64,000 bases of DNA from Marmoricola sp. OAE513 (GCF_040546585.1 NZ_JBEPOC010000001.1:1922001-1986000); one strand, 5' to 3'. Shown: positions 16,308 through 25,624, counted from the first letter of the stretch. Numbers and translations are program-made. The notes: generated by a model not told the origin, from the letters alone.

Positions 16308-17447
16308 GCCTCACCCTGATCGTCGAGCCCGACTCCCGCGGTCACCGCTTCGAGGCCGTGTCGCACGTGCTCGAGGTCGTGCGGCGGTCGGGCGATGCCG
16401 TTCTGCTCACCAGCGTCGGTGCGCGGGAGACCGAGAACTACCGCGAGCAGCTCGGCGCTCGCGAGCTGCGCACCGAGGAGCGGTTCAGCGGCTTCGTCCC
16501 GGCCGACCCGCGAGATCGTCGACGCGATCATCGAGGTCTGCAGCCGCGAGGACGTCGGGACCGTCGTGCTGATGGACGCGGACCAGAGCCTCAAGAAGTG
16601 GTGGCTGCTGGCACCCAAGGCGCTGCGTACGCTGGAGAAGAAGCCACGCGTCGTCTTCATGCTCACCCGCTACCCGGCACGTCTGCGCCTGACCGACCGT
16701 GTCGGCTGGAAGCTGCGCACCACGAAGGGCACCCTCGCGCTGGTCGCGATGGCGCGCGGCTCGCTGCACCGGGTCGCCGGCTTCGCCGGACGCGAGGACA
16801 CCGCCCCCGGGTGGTTGGTCAAGCGAGCCCGTGACCCCGCCATCAACGCGTACCACTCCCGGGACCGAGCGGAGCTGCGAGCGGACCTCGGGCTTCCGTC
16901 CGCCCGCCACCTCGTGGGCATCTTCGGAAACGTCGGCGAGCGCAAGAACCCCCAGCTCACCTGGGAGGCGATCCTGGCGTCCGGCGCCGACGCGGACCTG
17001 GTGCTGGCCGGGGGCTTCGACGACGTCGTCCGCGCCTGGTACGACGCGCTTCCCGAGGACCAGAAGGCGCGGATCGTGAAGCGCGACGCGTTCCTGTCCA
17101 ACGACGAGCTCGACCGGTTCGTGGCGAGCGTCGACGCGGTCGCGCTGATCATGACCAACAACGGCCCGAGCGGGATCCAGGGCAAGGCTCTCGCCGCCGG
17201 CGTCCCGGTCGTGACTGCCGGGTCGACGGTCCGGGCGCGCGAGGTGGCCGCTACCAACGGGGGCGAGGCCACCGAGTTCTCGGCAGCCGGGATCGGAGCC
17301 GGCATCAGCCGGATCTTGCGGGGCGAGAGTGCCACCCCGGACCAGTCGAACATCCCGATGGCGACCGCGGACCAGTTCGTGATGACCATCCTCGGGGTCG
17401 ACGAGCACGGTCGCGTCGCGCGCGGAACCGGGCGGTCGGCCCGGTGA
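16304..17447 (+). pseudogene. Glycosyltransferase, interrupted by a +1 frameshift
   Basis: The reading frame from the ATG at 16304 (MSLTLIVEPDSRGHRFEAV) is good to about 16506, then homology-like sequence continues one frame on (EIVDAIIEVCSREDVGTVV) to the stop at 17447. Dropping one C from the run 16507-16509 restores a single frame, ADREIVDAII, of 380 residues. The C-terminal half looks like a GT-B donor domain (GIFGNVGERKNP, GPSGIQGKALAAGVPVV). Either a real inactivating insertion or a sequencing error. It sits between an intact GT4 gene (ATGA overlap) and an FkbM methyltransferase. Confidence 0.82.
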
Positions 17448-17484
17448 TAGTTTTCGGAATTCCGCTCGATCGAGGAGAACAACT

Positions 17485-18258
17485 GTGAGTAGCCCCGGCA
17501 AGCGATCCGGTCGCATCGTCGATCAGGCGAAGGTGATGCTCCACTCGGCGCTCCAGAAGCGGAACCTCGACCTGGTGCGGAATCCGTTCTCGGTGCAGAT
17601 CGCCACCGCGATGAAGTGGCTCGAGCTCGGCACGGTTCTCGACATCGGCGGGAACATCGGTCAGTACGGCGCCTCCCTGCGCGCCAGTGGGTACCGGGGC
17701 CGGATCATCTCTTGCGAGCCGTTGAGCGACGCCTTTCCGCTGCTGGCCAAGCGTGCTTCGGGCGACGCCGGGTGGACCGCCCTGAACACCGCGGTAGGCA
17801 GCGAGCCGGGGGAGATCGAGATCAACGTGTCGGCGAACTCCTACTCCTCCTCGGTGCTGCCCATGACGGACGCACACTCCCTGGCCGCTCCTGGATCGGA
17901 GTACGTCCGGGCCGAGAAGGTCCCTCTCGTCACGATCGCCGACATCGTCGCGAGCGAGAGGGTCGACGCAGCGACCACCTTGCTCAAGATCGACACGCAG
18001 GGGTACGAGAGCCAGGTGCTCGACGGGGCGGGTGAGCTGCTCGCGTCGTTCGCCGCGGTCCAGCTCGAGCTGTCGATGGTCCCCCTGTACGACGGCGCGC
18101 AGCTGTTCGGCGACCTGGTGGCCCGGATGGAGAACGCGGGCTTCGGGATCTTCGCGCTGGAAGGCGGTTTCGCCGACCCGCGAACCGGTCGGATGCTCCA
18201 GTGCGACGGCTTCTTCCTCCGCAACGACCTGATGCCGGACGCGAGCGGCAGGTTCTAG
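17485..18258 (+). CDS. FkbM-family methyltransferase
   Basis: A 257-residue SAM-dependent enzyme. The SAM loop is VLDIGGNIGQYGA, followed by the acidic SCEPLSDAF and the FkbM-typical LLKIDTQGYESQVLDGA and LELSMVPLYDG. FkbM proteins O-methylate hydroxyls on sugars or polyketides; beside glycosyltransferases a sugar O-methylation is likely. GAGGAG lies seven bases before the GTG start. Confidence 0.9.
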   Translation: MSSPGKRSGRIVDQAKVMLHSALQKRNLDLVRNPFSVQIATAMKWLELGTVLDIGGNIGQYGASLRASGYRGRIISCEPLSDAFPLLAKRASGDAGWTALNTAVGSEPGEIEINVSANSYSSSVLPMTDAHSLAAPGSEYVRAEKVPLVTIADIVASERVDAATTLLKIDTQGYESQVLDGAGELLASFAAVQLELSMVPLYDGAQLFGDLVARMENAGFGIFALEGGFADPRTGRMLQCDGFFLRNDLMPDASGRF

Positions 18259-18264
18259 CCCGCG

Positions 18265-18302
18265 GTGCCGAACCGGGTGACCAGGTTTCTCCGGTTCGGC
18301 AC
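18265..18302 (+). terminator. Stem-loop terminator after the FkbM gene
   Basis: Perfect 12-bp stem GTGCCGAACCGG (18265-18276) with 18291-18302 and a 14-base loop, seven bases past the stop codon. Confidence 0.7.
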
Positions 18303-18321
18303 GATTGGTCCCCGATCCCAG

Positions 18322-18327
18322 TAGGGT
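18322..18327 (+). promoter_or_regulatory. -10 box of a leaderless promoter
   Basis: TAGGGT, seven bases before the GTG at 18335 of the methyltransferase gene and 20 bases past the preceding terminator. Confidence 0.5.
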
Positions 18328-18334
18328 TTGTCCC

Positions 18335-18988
18335 GTGCATCCTCGTGTCAAGGCCGTCGCCCGGCCCATCGTCCTCGCGTTGAACACTCCACTCGCCAAA
18401 GCGCGCGGCCGAGCGGTCTACGCCAAGGCCGAGCGACCGGTGAAGCTGGAGATCGGAGGCGTCACGCCGCGTGAGGGTTGGGTGGTCACCAACGTCGGCC
18501 CGACCGTGCGCAACTACCTCGACGCGACCGCCCCGTGGCCCTTCGGGCCCGGCGAGGTCTCGCACGTCTACTCCGACAACGTGATCGAGCACATCACGCT
18601 CGACATGAACCGCGCGTTCTTCCGGGAGGCGTACAAGGCGCTGCAGCCCGGCGGCGTGATCCGGCTGGTCACCCCGGACCTGCGCGCGCACGTCGAGCTG
18701 TACCTCTCCGGCGCCGCCGCCCTGGACAGCCCGCCGGCCAAGCACTACCGCGCGATGGGTCTGGTCGTGGAGCACCCGACCGACCTGACCCGGATCCCGA
18801 TCGCCGAGTTCGGCCACCACACCGGTTACCTGTTCGACTTCGAGACGCTCAAGGCGGAGCTCGAGGCGGCCGGCTTCACCGATGTCGTCCAGACCGAGGC
18901 CGGTCGCAGCAAGCACCCCGAGTTCGACGGCATCGACGTCCGCACGCACGAGGGCGGCGCGCAGCTCGCCGTGGAGGCGACCAAGTAG
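18335..18988 (+). CDS. SAM-dependent methyltransferase, class I-like
   Basis: A 217-residue protein with the late methyltransferase motifs HVYSDNVIEHI and ALQPGGVIRLVTPDL, and an N-terminus (KLEIGGVTPREGWV) in which the glycine-rich SAM loop is short and atypical. This form is common in LPS/teichoic-type glycan clusters. The leaderless promoter separates it from the FkbM unit. Substrate unknown. Confidence 0.8.
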   Translation: MHPRVKAVARPIVLALNTPLAKARGRAVYAKAERPVKLEIGGVTPREGWVVTNVGPTVRNYLDATAPWPFGPGEVSHVYSDNVIEHITLDMNRAFFREAYKALQPGGVIRLVTPDLRAHVELYLSGAAALDSPPAKHYRAMGLVVEHPTDLTRIPIAEFGHHTGYLFDFETLKAELEAAGFTDVVQTEAGRSKHPEFDGIDVRTHEGGAQLAVEATK

Positions 18989-19041
18989 AGCTCGACCCAC
19001 CTCGGCCCGTAAATCGAGGTGCCCCGGAGGCTCGTCCGAGG

Positions 19042-19047
19042 CAGAGT
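19042..19047 (+). promoter_or_regulatory. Weak -10-like box before the MFS gene
   Basis: CAGAGT, eight bases before the ATG at 19056; one or two bases further than the better boxes in this window. Confidence 0.25.
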
Positions 19048-19055
19048 GAGCGCTG

Positions 19056-20336
19056 ATGCTCACCGCACTGCTCCGTCACGCCCGACCGCCCTCGGCCCTC
19101 GCTGGTCGGCTCTCGGTGCAGTCGCTGCTGTTCGCACTCGGCGAGGGCACCTTCATGACCGGGTCGGCGGTGTTCTTCACCCAGATCGTCGGACTCAGCG
19201 CGGCGCAGGTCGGCCTGGGCCTGACTCTCGCCGGCCTGGCGGCCTTCGTCGCCGCGTGGCCCATGGGCCGGCTGGTCGACCGGATCGGCCCTCGGCGCAC
19301 CTGGGCGATGAGCGCCTTCGCGCAGTCGGCCGGGTTCCTGGTGTGGCCGTTCATCGACAGCTTCCAGGGGTACGTCGTGATGGCGATCGCCGTCGAGGTC
19401 GCGGGAGCGCTCGGTCAGGCCTCGCACGGCGCGTACACGTTGGACGTGCTGCCGGCTGACGAGCGTGTCCGCTCCCGCGCGTACATGTACTCGGCGCTGA
19501 ACGTGGGCTTCACCCTCGGCTCGCTGCTCGGCGGCATCGCCCTCGCGTTCCACTCCAACGACGTGCTGCACGCCCTGCCCTGGTTCACCGCGACCGCATT
19601 CGTCGTCAACGGTCTCGCGATCCTGCGACTGCCCCGCGCCTCCCACGACGACCGCACGCCGGAGGAGCGGCGGGCGAAGGTGCCCGGCCCTGGCCCGCTG
19701 CGCAACCCCGGCTGGATGCTGACCACCTTCTTCATCGGCGTCTTCTGGACCAACCAGGTCCTGCTGAACATCGTCATCCCGCTGTGGCTCGTCGAGGAGA
19801 CCGATGCGCCGCGGGTGCTGCTGGCGTTCCTCTTCGGTACCAACACGGTGATGTGCATCTTCCTGCCGATGGCTGCCGCTCGCGGGGTGCAGAACCTTCC
19901 GACCGCGCTGCGTGCGGTCCGGATCTCGACGACCTTCTTCGTCGTCTCCTGCCTGATCACCCTGGCCACTCACGACACGATCGGCTGGCTGACGATCGCC
20001 CTGGTCTGGCTCGGCCACGTCACGGTCACCGGCGCCGAGCTCTACCTGTCGGCAGCGAGCTGGGCCCTGGAGGCTGAGCTGATGGACCCGCGCCAGCGCG
20101 GCGCCTACCAGGGTGCCGCGGAGCTCAGCATGACCCTCGGGAAGGTCTGGGCTCCGGCGGTGTTCACCTTCCTGGCGATGAGCTGGGGAGCGGGCGGCTG
20201 GTTGGTGATCGCCGGGATCATCGTGCTCGCTGCGGTGCTCGTGCACCCGTCCACCCGGATGGCGCGACGCTTCATCGAGGAGCACGTGCCGGCCGAGGAC
20301 CGTGCTGGGATCGGCGCTTCCACGACGACGGACTGA
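19056..20336 (+). CDS. MFS transporter
   Basis: A 426-residue permease with about 12 membrane helices. The family loop between helices 2 and 3 is present as [13 protein letters not shown]. Sequence around helix 4-5 ([21 protein letters not shown]) is typical of drug or metabolite exporters of the DHA1 type. No regulator is adjacent. It follows the sugar/methyl transferase genes, so export of their product is possible but a general efflux role is as likely. Confidence 0.88.
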   Translation: MLTALLRHARPPSALAGRLSVQSLLFALGEGTFMTGSAVFFTQIVGLSAAQVGLGLTLAGLAAFVAAWPMGRLVDRIGPRRTWAMSAFAQSAGFLVWPFIDSFQGYVVMAIAVEVAGALGQASHGAYTLDVLPADERVRSRAYMYSALNVGFTLGSLLGGIALAFHSNDVLHALPWFTATAFVVNGLAILRLPRASHDDRTPEERRAKVPGPGPLRNPGWMLTTFFIGVFWTNQVLLNIVIPLWLVEETDAPRVLLAFLFGTNTVMCIFLPMAAARGVQNLPTALRAVRISTTFFVVSCLITLATHDTIGWLTIALVWLGHVTVTGAELYLSAASWALEAELMDPRQRGAYQGAAELSMTLGKVWAPAVFTFLAMSWGAGGWLVIAGIIVLAAVLVHPSTRMARRFIEEHVPAEDRAGIGASTTTD

Positions 20337-20342
20337 CCCGCG

Positions 20343-20696
20343 TCAGGACTCCAGCACGTCGCCCGGCGCGAGGCTGTCGCCGACGTCACCGCTCACGAGC
20401 AGTCCCACGTTCTCGCCCGCGCTGGCGACGTCGACCTTCTTGCGGAACATCTCCACGCCGGTGACGGTGGTCGAACCGAGTATCGAGCCGTCGCGGACGA
20501 CCCGCACGTCCTGCTTCACCGCGACGGACCCGGACTCCACGGTCCCGGTCGCGACGGTGCCGCGCCCGGTGATCCGGAAGACGTCGGCGACGGTCATCCG
20601 GAACGGGCCGGAAGGCGGAGTGGCGGCGTGCGCCTCGGCCAGCAGGACGTCGACGTCCTGGTCCGAGGTCGAGTCGCGCTTCCAGGGGAGCTTCAC
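20343..20696 (-). CDS. Orphan EF-Tu domain II-like protein
   Basis: A 117-residue protein whose residues 25-115 read as the beta-barrel domain II of EF-Tu: [23 protein letters not shown], then [21 protein letters not shown] (quoted in part) as in the tRNA-acceptor binding barrel. The GTPase domain (no P-loop) and domain III are missing. GTG start with AAGGAG six bases upstream shows it is a designed small gene, not a fragment. It ends seven bases from the convergent MFS stop and lies just downstream of pirin. Role unknown. Confidence 0.82.
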   Translation of the reverse strand: MKLPWKRDSTSDQDVDVLLAEAHAATPPSGPFRMTVADVFRITGRGTVATGTVESGSVAVKQDVRVVRDGSILGSTTVTGVEMFRKKVDVASAGENVGLLVSGDVGDSLAPGDVLES

Positions 20697-20712
20697 CGAG
20701 GTCTCCTTGCTG

Positions 20713-21387
20713 TCAGTTTCGTCCGAAGGCCCAGACTGCCACGGAGCCGGGCCGTTCGACCTCCAGCACCCGTCCACCCTGATCGGTGAGCCGGGCAGCG
20801 TCACCGTCCTGCAGGACATGATCGCCGAGGCGCATCTCGCCGCCGACGACGTAGACGTGCAGCTGCGGAGCCTCGGGCAGGGCCAGGCGGTCGGTGGCGT
20901 CCGCGAGGTAGAGCCGAGCGCCTGCGACACCGATTCCCAGTCGGTCGTGGCCGACCACCTCGGTCAGCCCGCCGGCCAGAGGGAGCACGTCCCGCGCGTA
21001 CGACGGCACGACACCGGGGTCGTCCGGCCGCAGCCAGGTCTGCAGGAACCGCGTGCGGACGCCGGGCTCGGTGACCTCGGAGTGGACGATGCCGCTGCCG
21101 GCGCTGACGCGTTGCACCGACCCCGCTTCGAGCACTCCGTCGCGCCCTACGTCGTCGCGGTGCCGGAGCGCGCCCTCGATCACCCAGGTGACGATCTCCA
21201 GGTCGGAGTGCGGGTGGTCGGCGTACCCGGTGCCGGGCGGGAGGTTCTCGTCGTTGTGCGCGACCATCGCGGCGAACCCGAGGTTGCGCGGATCGTAGTG
21301 AGGCCCGAACGAGAAGGAGTGCCGCGTCGTCCGACCCTCGGCCGCGGTCACGAACCGGTCTGCTCCTCGTCGTACGTCGATGCTCAC
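20713..21387 (-). CDS. Pirin family protein
   Basis: A 224-residue bicupin. The metal-binding block is [21 protein letters not shown], with HRDD and the second His/Glu pair in GIVHSEVT. Pirins bind iron; some act as quercetin 2,3-dioxygenases, others as redox-linked regulators. The GTG follows GGAGG by eight bases. Only 16 bases separate it from the EF-Tu-like gene, so the two are probably one transcript. Confidence 0.9.
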   Translation of the reverse strand: MSIDVRRGADRFVTAAEGRTTRHSFSFGPHYDPRNLGFAAMVAHNDENLPPGTGYADHPHSDLEIVTWVIEGALRHRDDVGRDGVLEAGSVQRVSAGSGIVHSEVTEPGVRTRFLQTWLRPDDPGVVPSYARDVLPLAGGLTEVVGHDRLGIGVAGARLYLADATDRLALPEAPQLHVYVVGGEMRLGDHVLQDGDAARLTDQGGRVLEVERPGSVAVWAFGRN

Positions 21388-21444
21388 CCCGCCATCCTCC
21401 CGCTTTCCGACTGTGGCAGGACGCCCCGGCCGGGTTCGGCTGCC

Positions 21445-21450
21445 TAGGCT
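21445..21450 (+). promoter_or_regulatory. -10 box of a leaderless promoter for the CDF gene
   Basis: TAGGCT, six bases before the ATG at 21457. Confidence 0.5.
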
Positions 21451-21456
21451 GCTCCC

Positions 21457-22383
21457 ATGGGTGCCGGTCACGACCACGGACACTCCCACGCGAGCGGACG
21501 TGCGGAGGACCGCAAGCGTCTGCTCTTCGTGCTCGCCCTCACCTCGACCGTGGTCGTCGTCGAGGCGATCGGCGCCTGGATCAGCGGATCGCTGGCTCTG
21601 CTCGCCGACGCAGGCCACATGCTCACCGACGCCGCCGGCATCGTGATCGCATTGTCGGCGTCGCTGATCGCCGCCCGGCCGGCCAGCCCGCAGCGGACCT
21701 TCGGGTACCACCGCGTGGAGATCCTGGCCGCGGTCCTCAACGCCCTGGTGCTGCTCGGGCTCTGCGGCTACCTCGCGTACGCCGGTGCGCGTCGACTGGT
21801 GGACCCGGTCGACGTCGACGCCGGCCAGCTGCTGGTCTTCGCGGTCATCGGCCTGGTGGCCAACCTGGTCTCGGTCGCGCTGCTGACCCGGCGCAAGGAC
21901 TCCTCGCTCAACATGCGGGGCGCCTACCTCGAGGTCCTCAGCGACGCGTTCGGATCGGTCGCTGCGATCGTCGCCGGCATCCTCGTGCTGACCACCGACT
22001 TCCTCCGGGCCGACTCGATCGCCTCGCTCGTGATCGCGGTGCTCGTGCTTCCGCGTGCGTGGGCGCTGCTGCGCGAGGCGCTCGGCGTGCTCCTGGAGGC
22101 GACTCCCGCGGGCCTCGACATCGAGGACGTACGCCGTCACCTCTGCGGCGTCGACGGCGTCGTCGACGTCCACGACCTGCATGCCTGGACGATCACGTCG
22201 GGCATGCCGGCGCTGTCGGCCCACGTGACGGTCACCGACGAGGCGCTCGCCGGCCGCGGCGTCGGCTGCATCCTGGACGACCTCACCGAGTGCGTGCACG
22301 AGCACTTCGGCATCGACCACCCGACGTTCCAGGTCGAGCCGGTCTCGCACCGTGACCACGAGCCGGACACGGAGCACGCGTAG
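21457..22383 (+). CDS. Cation diffusion facilitator, CzcD/ZitB type
   Basis: A 308-residue inner-membrane exporter of Zn(II), Co(II) or Cd(II) in exchange for protons. Six helices; the His-rich N-terminus GHDHGHSHA (residues 4-12) is typical. The first metal pair is His54/Asp58 (GHMLTD). The second site reads LEVLSDAFGS, with Glu where many homologues have His. A cytosolic C-terminal domain rich in His and Asp follows. No metal regulator is adjacent. Confidence 0.93.
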   Translation: MGAGHDHGHSHASGRAEDRKRLLFVLALTSTVVVVEAIGAWISGSLALLADAGHMLTDAAGIVIALSASLIAARPASPQRTFGYHRVEILAAVLNALVLLGLCGYLAYAGARRLVDPVDVDAGQLLVFAVIGLVANLVSVALLTRRKDSSLNMRGAYLEVLSDAFGSVAAIVAGILVLTTDFLRADSIASLVIAVLVLPRAWALLREALGVLLEATPAGLDIEDVRRHLCGVDGVVDVHDLHAWTITSGMPALSAHVTVTDEALAGRGVGCILDDLTECVHEHFGIDHPTFQVEPVSHRDHEPDTEHA

Positions 22384-22428
22384 TTGTGGGCCTGGGCGCG
22401 TCACCGATGACGCGCTCAGGCACACAAC
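22383..22428. repeat. Repeat family A, copy 1; likely bidirectional terminator
   Basis: A 46-base palindrome (21-base arms, 2 mismatches, 4-base loop CCGA) with core GCGCGTCA/TGACGCGC, filling the gap between the convergent CDF and DinB genes. The same element recurs at 56340. Confidence 0.8.
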
Positions 22429-22432
22429 TTGC

Positions 22433-22927
22433 TCAGCGGCCGGTCGTGCCGTCCACCTGCTCGCGCAGGATGTCGGCATGGCCGACGTGCCGGATGAGCT
22501 CGCTGGTCGTGTGCGCCAGCACCCAGCGCAACGTCTTGGGTTGACCGTCGACATGCAGGGCGGTCAGCGCCTCGGGTGAACCTGCCGCCGCGATGTGTCG
22601 GTCGCTCTCGGCGACCGCGGCGTGGAAGTCGGCGATGACCTCCTCCGCAGTGCGATCCTCCGGGACCAGCATCGTGAAGTCCGTCTCGGCGTACGACGGA
22701 TCGCCACCGAGGTGGTGCGCGAACCACCAGCGTTCCCCGGCGGCGCAGTGCTGGACCAACCCGAGCAGGTTCGTCTCCGAGTCCACCAGACGACGCCGCA
22801 GCTGCTCCTCGTCGAGACCTTCGAGCTTCTTGATCAGGCAGTGCCGCGCGAAGTCCAGGAACGCCAGCGCGGTGTCGAGCTCGCCTGTGTCGACGCGGGG
22901 TACCGGTTCACGCTGGGTCTCGGCCAT
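22433..22927 (-). CDS. DinB-family protein (DUF664-like thiol-transferase fold)
   Basis: A 164-residue four-helix-bundle protein. Metal ligands are suggested by LVQHCAAGERWW and HTTSELIRHVGHADILRE. Actinobacterial members include mycothiol-dependent S-transferases and isomerases, so a mycothiol-linked detoxification role is plausible. Starts at an ATG with a TAACGT box six bases upstream and no separate leader. Confidence 0.87.
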   Translation of the reverse strand: MAETQREPVPRVDTGELDTALAFLDFARHCLIKKLEGLDEEQLRRRLVDSETNLLGLVQHCAAGERWWFAHHLGGDPSYAETDFTMLVPEDRTAEEVIADFHAAVAESDRHIAAAGSPEALTALHVDGQPKTLRWVLAHTTSELIRHVGHADILREQVDGTTGR

Positions 22928-22933
22928 GCCTCC

Positions 22934-22939
22934 ACGTTA
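22934..22939 (-). promoter_or_regulatory. -10 box of a leaderless promoter for the DinB gene
   Basis: TAACGT on the minus strand, six bases (GGAGGC) before the ATG at 22927. Confidence 0.45.
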
Positions 22940-22949
22940 GGCGTCGTCC

Positions 22950-24980
22950 CTAACGAGCGGCGAGCCGGACGCCCTGCTCGATGGCCCGCTTCGCGTCCAG
23001 CTCGGCGGCCACGTCGGCGCCGCCGATGATGCGAGGTCTCGACTGGGCTCGACCAGCATCGAAGGCGGCCACCAGCTCGTCGTACAGGTCGCGCACGGAC
23101 TCCTGGCCGGCGCAGATCACCACGTGGTCCACGTCGAGCACCTGGGTCCGGCCGTCCACGGTCAGGTGCAGACCCGCGTCGTCGATCAGGTCGTACGTCG
23201 CGCCGCTGATCTGGGTCACGCCGGACTGCTTGAGCACCGAGCGGTGCGCCCACCCGGACGTCTTGCCGAGGTCCTTGCCGATCATCGACGTCTTGCGCTG
23301 GATGAGCGTGACCTCGCGCGCAGCGCGGCGCGGCTCGGGCAGCGTCAGGCCACCGCGGCTGTACATGCTCTCGGGGTCCTCGGGGTCCAGGACGCCCCAG
23401 TGCTCCAGCCACTCCTCGAGCGTCTCCTCGGTGTGGGTGAGGAAGACCGACACGTCCACGCCGATGCCACCCGCGCCGATCACGGCGACCTTCTTGCCGG
23501 GCACGACCGAACCGTCGAGCACCTGGGAGTAGAGCACCGCCTTGGGGTGGTCGATGCCGGCGATGACCGGCACCCGGGGCGCGACGCCGGTCGCGATCAC
23601 GACCTCGTCGAAGCCGGACAGCGCCGCGACCGACGCCTCGGTCCCCAGCCGTACGTCGACGCCGAGCACCTCGAGCCGGCGGGTGAAGTACCGCAGCGTC
23701 TCGGCGAAGTCCTCCTTGCCGGGCACCTGCATCGCGAGGCGGAACTGCCCGCCGAGGTGCTGGTTCTTCTCGAACAACGTCACCTTGTTGCCGGTCTCCG
23801 CGAGCGAGACCGCGGCGGACAGGCCCGCCGGGCCGGCGCCGACGACGGCGACCTCGCGCGGTCGCACCGTCGGGGTCAGCACGATCTCGGTCTCGTGGCA
23901 GGCCCGCGGGTTGACCAGGCAGGACGCCTTCTTGTTCTGGAACACGTGGTCCAGGCATGCCTGGTTGCAGGCGATGCAGGTGTTGATCTCGTCGGTCCGC
24001 TCGGCGGCTACCTTGTTCATGAACTCCGGGTCGGCGAGCAGCGGCCGCGCCATCGAGACCAGGTCGGCCTCGCCGTTGAGCAGCACCTGCTCGGCGAGCT
24101 CGGGGGTGTTGATCCGGTTCGACGCGCAGACCGGGATCGCCACCTCCTTCTTCAGGCGCGCGGTCGCCCAGGTCCACGCCCCGCGCGGGACCTGCGTGAT
24201 GATCGTCGGCACTCGCGCCTCGTGCCAGCCGATGCCGGTGTTGAGCACGGTCGCACCGGCGTCCTCGAGCAGCAGCGCGAGCTCGATGACCTCGTCCCAC
24301 GTCTGACCGCCCTCGACGAGGTCGAGCAGCGAGATCCGGTAGATGATCGGGAAGTCGGCACCGACGGTCTCCCGCGTACGCCGCACGATCTCGACCGGGA
24401 AGCGCATCCGCCGCGTCGGCGTACCGCCCCACTCGTCGGTGCGCTCGTTGGTGCGCTCGGCCAGGAACTGGTTGATCAGGTAGCCCTCGGACCCCATGAT
24501 CTCGACCGCGTCGTACCCGGCCTTCTGAGCCAGGCCGGCCGCCTTCGCGAAGTCCGAGGCGGTCTGGTCGACGCCCTTGGTCGACAGCGCGCTCGGCTTG
24601 AACTGGTTGATCGGCGCCTTCTTCGCGGAGGCCGAGACCGACCACGGCACGTAGGAGTAGCGGCCGGCGTGCAGGATCTGCATCGCGATCGCGCCGCCGG
24701 CCTCGTGCACCGCGTCGGTCACCTGGACGTGCCGGTGCGCCTGCAGCCGGTTGGTCATCTCGCTGGCGAACGGCTTGAGCCATCCGCGCTTGTTGGGCGC
24801 GTACCCGCCGGTGATGATCAGGCCGACGCCGCCGGCCGCCCGCTCCGCGTAGTACGCCGCGAGCTTGGGCATGTCCCAGACGAAGTCCTCCAGTCCGGTG
24901 TGCATCGAGCCCATCACCGCGCGGTTGCGCAGGGTCAGGTCGCCGATCCGCAGCGGGGAGAGAAGGTGCTCGTACGTCAT
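22950..24980 (-). CDS. fadH: 2,4-dienoyl-CoA reductase (NADPH), FadH type
   Basis: A 676-residue flavo-iron-sulfur enzyme needed to beta-oxidise unsaturated fatty acids. An OYE-type FMN barrel comes first, then the 4Fe-4S ligands Cys335, Cys338, Cys342 and Cys354 (CIACNQACLDH...C), then FAD and NADPH Rossmann parts (VVGAGPAGLSAA; GAGGIGVDV). From memory of E. coli FadH (672 residues; Tyr166, His252, Cys334/337/341/353), every one of these residues is present here shifted by one, Tyr167 and His253 included. Start ATG overlaps the PadR stop. Confidence 0.92.
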   Translation of the reverse strand: MTYEHLLSPLRIGDLTLRNRAVMGSMHTGLEDFVWDMPKLAAYYAERAAGGVGLIITGGYAPNKRGWLKPFASEMTNRLQAHRHVQVTDAVHEAGGAIAMQILHAGRYSYVPWSVSASAKKAPINQFKPSALSTKGVDQTASDFAKAAGLAQKAGYDAVEIMGSEGYLINQFLAERTNERTDEWGGTPTRRMRFPVEIVRRTRETVGADFPIIYRISLLDLVEGGQTWDEVIELALLLEDAGATVLNTGIGWHEARVPTIITQVPRGAWTWATARLKKEVAIPVCASNRINTPELAEQVLLNGEADLVSMARPLLADPEFMNKVAAERTDEINTCIACNQACLDHVFQNKKASCLVNPRACHETEIVLTPTVRPREVAVVGAGPAGLSAAVSLAETGNKVTLFEKNQHLGGQFRLAMQVPGKEDFAETLRYFTRRLEVLGVDVRLGTEASVAALSGFDEVVIATGVAPRVPVIAGIDHPKAVLYSQVLDGSVVPGKKVAVIGAGGIGVDVSVFLTHTEETLEEWLEHWGVLDPEDPESMYSRGGLTLPEPRRAAREVTLIQRKTSMIGKDLGKTSGWAHRSVLKQSGVTQISGATYDLIDDAGLHLTVDGRTQVLDVDHVVICAGQESVRDLYDELVAAFDAGRAQSRPRIIGGADVAAELDAKRAIEQGVRLAAR

Positions 24981-25507
24981 GCCGTTGCCTCCAGGTATTC
25001 GTTGAGCCAGGCGATCCAGAAGGTCTCCTGGAGGATGCCGCCGCGCAGCACCAGGTAGGTGTCGAGGTCCTGCCCGGTCAGCCGGGTCGGTTCGGGGTAG
25101 TCGCGCGCGACCATCCCCTCGTAGTGGGTGAGCCGGACCTGGTGGTCCGCGACGAGCTCACGCAGGTTGGCGTTGAGCGCCTCCCGGTCGCCGTACGACG
25201 CCGCCCGCATCTTGACCGCGATCTCGCTGCGGAAACCGGCGCGCGGGGTGGTCGTCGATATCCAGTCGGCCAGCGCCCGGGTGCCCGCGGGAGTCACCGT
25301 GTACTCGCGCTTGTCCGGCCCGCCGGTCTGCGGGACCGTCTTGGCCGTCACCCAGCCGTCGGTCTCCATCCGACGCAGGACCTTGTAGATCTGCTGGTGC
25401 GTCGCGCTCCAGAAGAACCCGATCGAGCGGTCGAACCGGCGTGTCAGCTCGAGCCCTGCAGCAGGACGTTCACTGAGGGCGACCAGGAGTGCGTGTTCGA
25501 GAGCCAC
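24977..25507 (-). CDS. PadR-family transcriptional regulator
   Basis: A 176-residue regulator: N-terminal winged helix (SATHQQIYKVLRRMETDGWV, then TGGPDKREYTVTPAG, the PadR hallmark) and a C-terminal helical dimer domain of the Vir_act_alpha_C type. It is translated as one unit with fadH. Two palindromes sit just upstream of its GTG, so it should autoregulate and control fadH. A longer reading from a TTG at 25543 would run through the operator and is less likely. Confidence 0.92.
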   Translation of the reverse strand: MALEHALLVALSERPAAGLELTRRFDRSIGFFWSATHQQIYKVLRRMETDGWVTAKTVPQTGGPDKREYTVTPAGTRALADWISTTTPRAGFRSEIAVKMRAASYGDREALNANLRELVADHQVRLTHYEGMVARDYPEPTRLTGQDLDTYLVLRGGILQETFWIAWLNEYLEATA

Positions 25508-25517
25508 GTCAGGAGTG

Positions 25518-25552
25518 TGCAACTCGTTGCATTGTCTATGCAACTGGTTGCA
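25518..25552. promoter_or_regulatory. PadR operator, two palindromes 21 bp apart
   Basis: TGCAACTCGTTGCA (25518-25531) and TGCAACTGGTTGCA (25539-25552), both TGCAAC-N2-GTTGCA. The 21-bp spacing puts both on one face of the helix. The stretch between them holds TAGACAAT on the minus strand, a likely -10 region. Confidence 0.8.
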
Positions 25553-25612
25553 GAGTGATCTACGACAAGTCCACTAGATAGGTCTACATTGGCTCGTCGG
25601 CCGCGCCGCGCC

Positions 25613-25618
25613 TACGAT
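25613..25618 (+). promoter_or_regulatory. -10 box of a leaderless promoter for the amino-acid ABC operon
   Basis: TACGAT, six bases before the ATG at 25625. Confidence 0.5.
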
Positions 25619-25624
25619 CCCTGC

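Noticed and set aside
16304-17447. Programmed frameshifting as an explanation for the split glycosyltransferase
   Set aside because: No slippery heptamer, Shine-Dalgarno-like stimulator or hairpin at the shift site; a simple one-base gain fits better.
25508-25543. TTG at 25543 as the PadR start
   Set aside because: The extra residues would be encoded by the operator palindrome and do not look like a PadR N-terminus.
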